Assembly: GCA_034770075.1 (NCBI GenBank)
Contig: CM068386.1
Span: 79,399,007-79,463,006, forward strand
Source: Aralia elata
Lineage: Eukaryota; Streptophyta; Magnoliopsida; Apiales; Araliaceae
Direction: 5' to 3'
Length of the DNA: 64,000 nt
Positions 56,020 through 64,000 of the stretch are shown here, in pieces; positions within the stretch are counted from its first letter, which is position 1, and every line of letters starts with the position of its first letter. Both the position numbers and the translations under genes were made by a program. The notes beneath the pieces are model-generated. The model was not told the DNA's origin, made no database searches, and saw only the letters and a program-made list of their open reading frames with translations.

Positions 56020-59000
56020 TGTAATATCCCAAATATTTTAGAAATTTAACATAAGAATTTAATAAATAAGATTCTTATTAAGGGATGAAGTAGATTTTGA
56101 CATATGTATATATGTGTTTCATATAATGTGAAGTATGTGATTTTGTGTAATGTACTAAATGTGTATATATAGATGTGAAATATATACATATATTAGGAAA
56201 ATAAGATTTAATAGTTAATTAAACTCTTAAAGAAAGTGGATGAAGTTAATTACGAAATGAAGTATGAAGGCGAAGAAAATTAATTAATATTAATTAATTG
56301 AGATTAAATTGAAATTATATTATAAAATAATATAATTTGGATTATTAAGGTAAAAACTCGAATTTGAGTTCGAAATAGAATTTTGAGACGCGGACTAGAT
56401 ATTTGAGTCCAGAACGTCGGAATTAGTAAGAATACACTATAAACACAAAATGTGTCGGGGTTGACTTTTTGGTCAAAAATTTAACTGTTGACTTTTCAGT
56501 AAAAAGGCAAACTCGGAATTCAGATATGAATTTGAAGAAATGGATATTCCCATGATGTTGAGAACGTCGAAATTAGTAGGAATCGACTGTAAGTTCGAAA
56601 AAAAATTGATTTTTAGTATCCGAAATGGTCAAATGAACATTAAATGGATAAATGAGGAGTAATTAATGAAGGTGGGCTCATGAAGGCTGTGGATAATATC
56701 AAATTGGAGGAGAGAGAAAGACAATTCAACAAATTATCAAGGAATGGAAAAAGAATACCAACGGATGGTGAAGAAAGAAAAGGAAAAAGAAAAGAGAAAC
56801 CTTTGAAATTCAAGAAAACCTTTCAAATTCCAAAAAAACCTTTCAGCTTCTTCTTGAAATCCATTTGATGAAGAATATGAAGAGTTGGAGAAAGATCAAA
56901 GGTCACTTAGTAACTTCTATAAATACTCTCTTCCTAAACCTTTGCCCAAAATTTTGCAAAACTTAAAATACCGTATGAAAAAAAAATTGAGTGAGAATGA
57001 GAGCAAAGGGGGCTGTTGTGGGCTTGTAGTAGAGGAGGAGAGAAGAGTTTGATTGTTTCTTAAAGCTTCATAACACCCTTGGAAGGAAGAAGGAAGAAGA
57101 AAAGAAGAAATGAAGAATGAAGGAAAATTTAATTAAGGTAATAACTAAACTTAATCTATAAAAATTCTTGATAATTTTCTTTTGAGAATCTGAAAATATT
57201 TACCATGATATAGTGTTTTGTATATGTTTTAAATGGTATGTAACCATGGAGCATGATAGAGGAAGCAAAGCTACAAAACAAAGAAAAGAAATGAAATGAA
57301 AGAAGAACAAAAACAGTTTTTAAGCCTAAAAGCACTAAATTTCAGTCCACTTTGGACTTTTACCATTTGAAATATATTACTTCTTTTTGTGATCCGTCAA
57401 GGAGAAGTGTTAGATCTATGAGTTATCTGATGAACCCAAGTAGAATCGCTCAAAAAGATTAAACGGATCAACCGTGATGTAATTTTTAGTAAAACAGTTC
57501 CTGCTGCAAAAAAATCTAGAAAAATAAATGAGTCTCCTAGATAGTTTCTTTCATGGGCTGTTTCGGCCATTTTTTATGCTCCAAAGATGAGAATTTTTCG
57601 ATGTCCTGAGAGGGAGTTATGAGTTTTATAAGAACATATGATTTTAAACGTAAACTGTTATAACTCAGTGAATACAACTCAAAAAATTGTGAAACTTTAA
57701 CTGAAATTAGTATGTGATAATATAAGTCTACCGTATAAATTTTAAAATTTTTGAACGAACGAAGAATTTATGATAAATGTAGTCATTTTGGACTGTTTTA
57801 GCCTATTTAAAAATAGGAAACAAAACTAAAAAATTACAAGAAAATTATTTTATAACTAAAATATCATATAATGTTATTTCTAAAAAGATAAAAAAAATAA
57901 TAAGTTGTTTTGGTATTTTTCATACCTATGATTAAGTTAAGAATAAATGAGAAAATTAAGTTATGTTAAGTTGAAAATTGTGTAAATGTGATTTTATTGC
58001 TTAATGACCTTTAATATGATATCCTAAGATTTTATATAGGTAATTTGTTAATTTTCAATAAAATATTATGTGTATGACTGAATATGTATGTTACCTAAAT
58101 TAAATAGTAAAGGATAAACAATTAAATTAAATTGTTCATGAGTCTAATAAATGATTAAAATATTACTAAATAATTAATAATATTAGATTACAGTATTATT
58201 AGATGATTAAAATATTATTAAATGATTAATAATATTTGTAAATGATTAAGACATTAATAAATGATATTAAGTGATCAAAATATTATTAAAGGGTTAATAA
58301 TATTTGAAAGTGAATTAAAATATTATTAAATGATTAATAATATTAGATAATGAGTTAAATATTATTAAATTATTAATAATATTAGTAAATAATTTGAATA
58401 TTATTAAATAATAAATAATATAAAAGTGTGATTAAAATATTATTAAATGATTAATAATATTTGTAAGTGACTAAGATATTATTAAGTGATTAATAATAAG
58501 AAATGAATTAAAATATTATTAAATGATTAATAATATTAGACAAAAATTTTAAGATGATGATAACGTGGTTGAAATATTATCAACGGACGATAATAATATT
58601 GATGGTTTAAGGTGTTATTTAACGTTTGATTATGTGGCTAAATGTTAGATGATTTATTTATAAAGTAGTAGTATTATGAGGTATGATATGATATGCTGAT
58701 TGAAAAATCAATCTTATAAATAATAGGTCTTTCATAAAGATTAAATTAGATTGCGTAGCAGTAATCGACTGACAAGGCAAGTTCCTAATCCTAAACTTCT
58801 TACGTTATTGCAAGTTCCTTAACTCAGACTCGAGTTATTATCTTTCAAGCATGTTAGTGGATAATTATTGTTGATTATTCCACATCTATGATTATTAATT
58901 CGCACTTAGTGCATGTTGCATATGTTCATCAGGTATGAAAGACTGATCACCTTCATTACCTTAAGGTTCAGTTAAATTGGTTCATGGTCATTATTAACAC

Positions 59001-59465
59001 TCTGTATTATTGAATTCAGTCATTCAATTATTGAAATTTTGATTCATGTTTTTCACAATTATTATATTGTTGAAGATTCAAAAGCTTATTCTTTCTTTCA
59101 ATCATGATATATCTTTCTTATATTTAAACTTGCTGGGCAAAATAGTTGCTCACCCTTGCTATATCATGATAACAAATTTTAGATTAATACGAATGTTCGT
59201 GGAATGATAGAGACAGAAGCAAAGGACATGATTATAGTGTTATGCATTATAACCAAATTAGTTATTTGATGTAAGTTAATTGTGTAAACCTTTTGTGAAT
59301 CTAAAGGTAAATATGTATTAAAATAAAGGTTATAGACCTTGGGATATATAACATAGATTATTATATAAACAATTTATGTTTATATCTTCTGCAGTAGTAG
59401 TAAAGATGATATATCGTGACGCACCAGGTCTAAGGTTCAAGGGACCCGGGTTTGGGGGCATTACA
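56020..59465 (+). mobile_element. 5' LTR of element D
   Basis: TATA box TATAAATA at 56918-56925, about 900 bp in. Two TTGAC words near 56461-56490 resemble W-boxes, weak evidence only. The LTR lacks a 55-bp stretch present in the 3' LTR at about 63431-63485. An AT-rich repeat array lies at 58130-58560. The ORF 56680-56868 precedes the TATA box and has no recognisable product. Confidence 0.87.
58130..58560. repeat. AT-rich tandem array in LTR D
   Basis: About ten degenerate copies of a unit like 'attattaaatgattaataat', period about 35-45 bp. Each unit is partly palindromic. Comparable to 44815-45480 in solo LTR G. Confidence 0.8.
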
Positions 59466-60054
59466 GGTTGGTATCAGAGCTGATAGGTTATAAACCTTAG
59501 GTAGGAGTACCTTAGGCTATAATCGTAGAAATGATGATAAGGATGATGAGGAATAAACTTGGATAGAGTTTTAGTGCTAAAAGATGAATTTAGAAAATTC
59601 ATTATTAAGTAATGAAGAAAATAAATCAAGAAGATTTAAAGAAGAATCTTGAAGAGGTATAAAGATAAAAATTCGGAGTTACCTAACTCAACTAATAAAG
59701 ATGAAAAGTAAAGATAAATAGACGATGTCTATAAGATGAAAAACGTGAATAAAATCATAATATAATATGATTAAAGAGAAGAATAAGAAGATCGTAGAAT
59801 AAAACGATCTTAAGGATAAGAAGAAATAATTGCAAAATAAGATCATGACACGATCAGATTAAATTATTGAATAACATATGATATGTTAAGTGATTGGAAT
59901 GATATAGCCTGACGCTATAAAGAGAATGTACTATGAAATAGTACGATGTAAACTCAGGAAAGAGTCGTAAATGCTAAGATACAGATTAAAGAAAATTCGT
60001 AATGAGTAAAGAGAAAATTAGGATTGTGTGGGATTTCAATCGAGGACTCATGTT

Positions 60055-60292
60055 AGTGGTTGAGTTGAACAATTCCTTGTATGGGCGGGGAATTTGTGCT
60101 TGGTTTGAGAACCATTTAGCTTCCTATATCGATATAGTGGTTGAGGTGAACAATTCCTTGTATGGGCAGAGAATTTGTGTTTGGGTTAGCAACCGCTTAG
60201 CTTCCTATATTTATTAGTGGCCGAGTTGACTAATTCCTTGTATGGGCAGGGGATTGTGTTTAGTTCGACAACCACTTAGCTTCCTATATTGA
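60055..60292. repeat. Three ~80-bp tandem repeats in the element D core
   Basis: Copies start at about 60055, 60136 and 60216, each with 'aattccttgtatgggc' and ending 'cttagcttcctatat'. The plus-strand ORF here reads the repeat and has no other support. Confidence 0.85.
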
Positions 60293-61671
60293 TAATCATT
60301 GGAACCTGGTGTCGCGTTTGTTATATGTATGTTGAGAAGGTGATTCTTTTCTCATGTGTATAACGGATAGTTAGAGAATATTAAGATTAGGTGCATGTTC
60401 TTAAAACTCATGCTTATGGTAAGTTCGTGACTCATAATCATATGGTGGAACCCTTCAATGAATGGACGATTTTGGTCTGACTAGGATAAGTTCCTAAACC
60501 CATATGATTGTGGTAAGTTCCTGAACTCATAACATGTGGTATGTTTAATGAACTATACTGGGGTATAGAAAGGTTGTGGATGAAGAATTGAGGATTTTTA
60601 GTATAGTAAACTTTAAGGATGATAGAGATAGATAGAATTATTAAGCAATGGATCATAGGAGAAATTGGAGTTGATGGAGAGAACATAGGCATTCCAAATC
60701 TTCTAGCTATGCTAGATTTGAAAATTTATTGACATTGTGCTAATAAAAGTATTTTTTTGAAAAATATTGGGTCAGATTATTGAACCAATGAGTTTTAAAA
60801 GTTCTATTATTTATATGTCTATGCTAATTATTTCAGCTAAGACAAAAATGATTTGAAAAATATTCAAATGTATTTTTAAATTGTCATCAATGCATCATAG
60901 AACCTGGTGTAGAATGACAGATGATAGAGTTATCAATGCAGATTAACCTAGTGTTGGATGTGATCATAGTATCGTCAACCCACTATGGTATGATGTAGTA
61001 TGACAAAGTCACAAAATGATAGAATCCTCAACGGACTGTAAATACAGCGCGGTATCATGACGTCATAAAATGATTTTCAGAATTTTGAACTACTTAAAGA
61101 AAAGTCAATGCCAATTTAAGTGGCTAGACAAATATTTCGATTGATGTTCGAATTATTGGTATATGTCTAAGCTATTGTTTCGGCTAGACGGATATTGAAA
61201 TATTTTTATCAAAATGGTTGAGGTGAACAACCCTGGAAAAATGGGTAATTTATGTCAAAAAAATATGACTTCACGCGCGAAAAACGTGTATAAGTATTGT
61301 TCACAACACATGGTACAATAGGTGGATCCCCTAAAGTACCAACAGATGTTTTATAAGGGTGTACAGTTGAATAACTGTTAAGCCTGGTAACAAGTTCATG
61401 AGTCTTTATGACCACTCAGCGTAATTTGAAAAGTATTTAAAGGAATCTTTTACTCCTAGTTATTCAGACTACTTCACAATTATTGACTAATTGTTGAAGA
61501 CTCTTGAAAGATATTCCATGGTGCTGGAAATTGAAAGTTTAGAAAATGTGAACTTCTTAGAAAGAAGTGGTCGTGGAATGCGATGACTAAAAGAGAAGCT
61601 TTTAGAGAAGAAAAGAATAAAGGCTAATATGAAAACCTAGTTTTGATCAATAGAATGAGCAAAAATTAATA

Positions 61672-61871
61672 TGCAATAATTTCGAGGACGAAATTCTTAG
61701 AAGATGGGGTGAATGTGATAACCCAAAAATTTATGAGACTTGTAAATAAGATCTCGAATAGTTAAATAAAGGTTTAAAAAATAAAATCTAGATTTGAAAA
61801 TAGAGGAGTATAATGAATAGAGATGACTATGCCTTAATTTCGAGGACGAAATTCTTAGAAGAATGGGTGAA
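61672..61871 (+). other. Duplicated end-of-pol/polypurine segment before the 3' LTR of element D
   Basis: TTTCGAGGACGAAATTCTTA occurs at about 61679 and about 61838. Between them, at 61719, TGATAACCCAAAAATTT looks like the start of a related LTR, about 100 bp long. This suggests a shortened LTR or an internal duplication next to the real 3' LTR. The shared words match the last codons of pol in element E, the only trace of pol in element D. Confidence 0.65.
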
Positions 61872-64000
61872 TGTAATATCCCAAATATTTTAATATTTTA
61901 AAATAAGAATTTAATAAATAAAATTCTTATTAAGGGGTGAAGTGAATTTTGACATATGTATATATGTGTTTCATATAATGTGAAGTATGTGATTTTGTGT
62001 AATGTACTAAATGTGTATATATAGATGTGAAATATATACATATATTAGGAAAATAAGATTTAATAGTTAATTAAACTCTTAGAGAAAGTAGATGAAGTTA
62101 ATTACGAAATGAAGTATGAAGGCGAAGAAAATTAATTAATATTAATTAATTGAGATTAAATTGAAATTATATTATAAAATAATATAATTTGGATTATTAA
62201 GGTAAAAATTCGAATTTGAGTTCGGAATAGAATTTTGAGACGCGGACTAGATATTTGAGTCCAGAACGTCGGAATTAGTAAGAATAGACTATAAACACAA
62301 AATGTGTCGGGGTTAACTTTTTGGTCAAAAAATTAACTGTTGACTTTTCGGTAAAAAGGCAAACTCAAAATTCAGAGATGAATTTGAAGAAACGGATATT
62401 TCCATGACGTTGAGAACGTCGAAATTAGTAGGAATCGATTGTAAGTTCGAAAAAAAATTGATTTTTAGTATTCGAAATGGTCAAATGGACATTAAATGGA
62501 TAAATAAGGAGTAATTAATGAATGTGGGCCCATGAGGGCTGTTGATAATATCAAATTGGAGGAGAGAGAAAGATAATTCAACAAATTATTAAGGAATGGA
62601 AGAAGAATACCAACGGATGGTGAAGAAAGAAAAGGAAAAAGAAAAGAGAAACCTTTGAAATTCAAGAAAACCTTTCAAATTCCAAAAAAAAAAACCTTTC
62701 AGCTTCTTCTTGAAATCCATTTGATGAAGAATATGAAGAGTTGGAGGAAGATCAAAGGTCACCTAGTAACTTCTATAAATACTCTCTTCCTAAACCTTTG
62801 CTCAAAATTTTGCAAAACTTAAAATACCGTATGAAAAAAATAATTGAGTGAGAATGAGAGCAAAGGGGGCTGTTGTGGGCTTGTAGTAGAGGAGAGAAGA
62901 GTTTGATGGTTTCTTAAAGCTTCATAACACCCCTGGAAGGAAGAAGGAAGAAGAAAAGAAGAAATGAAGAATGAAGGAAAATTTAATTAAGGTAATAACT
63001 AAACTTAATCCATAGAAATTCTTAATAATTTTCTTTTGAGAATCTGAAAATATTTACCATGATATAGTGTTTTGTATATGTCTTAAATGGTATGTAACCA
63101 TGGAGCATGATAGAGGAAGCAAAGCTACGAAACAAAAAAAAGAAATGAAATGAAAGAAGAACAAAAACAGTTTTTAAGCCTAAATGCACTAAATTTCAGT
63201 CCATTTTGGACTTTTACCATTTGAAATATATAACTTCTTTTTGTGATCCGTCAAGGAGAGGTGTTAGATCTATAAGTTATCTGATGAACCCAAGTAGAAT
63301 CACTCAAAAAGATTAAACGGATCAACCGTGATGTAATTTTTAGTAAAACAGTACCTGTTGCAAAAAAATCTGGAAAATTAAATGAGTCTCCAAACTAGTT
63401 TCTTTCATGGACTGTTTTGGCCAATTTTTATGCTCTAAAAATTCTGATATTTTGTGGTATGCTAGTATATCAAGTTAGCTAGATGTTGTCCAAAGATGAG
63501 AATTTTTCGATGTCCTGAGAGGGAGTTATGACTTTTATAAGAACATACGATTTTAAACGTAAACTGTTATAACTCAGTGAATACAACCAAGAAAATTATG
63601 AAAATTTAACTGAAATTAGTATGTGGTAATATGCGTCTACCGTATAAATTTCAAAATTTTTGAATAAACGAAGAATGTATGATAAATGTAGCCATTTTGG
63701 ACTGTTTTAGCCTATTTAAAAATAGAAAACAAAATTGAAAAATTACAGGAAAATTATTTTATAACTAAAATATCATATAATGATATTTCTCAAAAGATGA
63801 AAAAATAATAAGTTGTTTTGGTATTTTTCATACCTATGATTATGTTGAGAATAAATGAGAAAATTAAGTTATGTTAAGTTAAAAATTGTGTAAATGTGAT
63901 TTTATTGCTTAATGACCTTTAATATGATATATAAGATTTTAAATAGGTAATTTGGTCATTTTTAATAAAATATTATGTGTATGACCGAATATGTATGTTA
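61872..64000 (+). mobile_element. 3' LTR of element D, cut by the window end
   Basis: Homologous to 56020 onward with scattered differences; TATAAATA at 62774-62781. It includes 55 bp (about 63431-63485) missing in the 5' LTR. About 1.3 kb should follow beyond the window. Confidence 0.9.

Larger units (their letters stand above)
59466..61871 (+). other. Element D internal region: PBS and non-coding core
   Basis: TTGGTATCAGAGC (59468-59480) is a perfect tRNA-iMet site two bases after the LTR. Then A/G-rich non-coding sequence, three ~80-bp tandem repeats (60055-60292), a stretch near 61355-61425 resembling solo LTR F at about 21130-21220 ('acagttgaataactgtta', 'ttatgaccactcagc'), and two polypurine tracts (about 61680-61718 and 61838-61871). 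The ORFs at 60002-60217, 60438-60692 and 61209-61415 have no recognisable product. Confidence 0.8.
56020..64000 (+). mobile_element. Element D: LARD-like element with long LTRs and a non-coding internal region
   Basis: 5' LTR 56020-59465 (3,446 bp), tRNA-iMet type PBS, internal region 59466-61871 (2,406 bp) without a significant ORF, polypurine tract, then the 3' LTR from 61872 running off the window. LTRs start TGTAATATCCC and end GGGGGCATTACA. Long LTRs around a short non-coding core define LARDs, which rely on a partner element. The PBS and end-of-pol words point to a Tekay/Del-type partner. The right target duplication is outside the window. Confidence 0.88.

Noticed and set aside
59466..61871. 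A hidden host gene between the LTRs of element D
   Set aside because: Direct PBS and PPT boundaries, no long ORF and internal tandem repeats point to a LARD core.

Overview
This is plant nuclear DNA, most likely from the repeat-dense heterochromatin of a flowering plant and probably a eudicot. Almost every base belongs to an LTR retrotransposon or to a fragment of one. I see no intact host gene, no bacterial-type operon, no CRISPR array and no functional RNA gene. The only non-transposon sequences I can name are a 274-bp plastid 23S rRNA fragment (14512-14785) and a broken plant-mobile-domain (PMD) gene fragment with an intron (55148-56019). The species cannot be told from the sequence.

The layout is a set of nested insertions. 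From the left: the 3' end of an Athila-like Ty3/gypsy element (element 0, 1-2102) lies in the gag of a second Athila-like element (A, 2103-8686), whose pol has decayed and whose 3' LTR ends against a decayed Ty1/copia element (8687-14511). The copia LTR carries a 673-bp Mutator-like (MULE) transposon with ~197-bp inverted repeats. The copia pol stops in integrase, where the plastid fragment joins it to a truncated LTR.

That LTR is the 3' LTR of element B, a minus-strand Athila-like element with gag, protease and a downstream accessory ORF but no reverse transcriptase or integrase. B was originally about 8 kb and is now spread over 14783-55147, because it was split by four insertions: a 4,010-bp solo LTR (F, 17671-21680, TSD aaggc), a full-length Tekay/Del-like chromovirus (E, 23334-42738, TSD tttga), a 3,961-bp solo LTR (G, 43519-47479, TSD tcaac), and a rearranged pol-less Athila-like element (C, 50221-54906, TSD ttcgt/ttcac). 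Element E contains a much younger intact chromovirus (N, 27304-35533, TSD agaac) with near-identical 1,642-bp LTRs and one uninterrupted 1,573-codon gag-pol ORF. N is the only plausibly autonomous element here.

Right of B lies the PMD fragment, then element D (56020 to beyond the window end), which has 3.45-kb LTRs around a 2.4-kb internal region without a significant ORF. This is the LARD type of architecture.

The most interesting signal is non-coding. All four Athila-like elements carry, between the end of their genes and the 3' LTR, one to four copies of a ~27-nt two-stem hairpin. One inner base pair appears as G-C, A-U and U-A in different copies, which is covariation expected of a selected RNA fold. 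A separate twin hairpin lies just 3' of the last gag/pol codon in A, B and C and shows another compensatory change. Other points of note: several LTRs carry a GC-rich, inverted-repeat-rich islet; B carries a similar islet in front of its accessory ORF; E has an in-frame 747-bp duplication inside integrase; and the premature stops I checked in decayed genes are all explainable by single C-to-T or G-to-A transitions.
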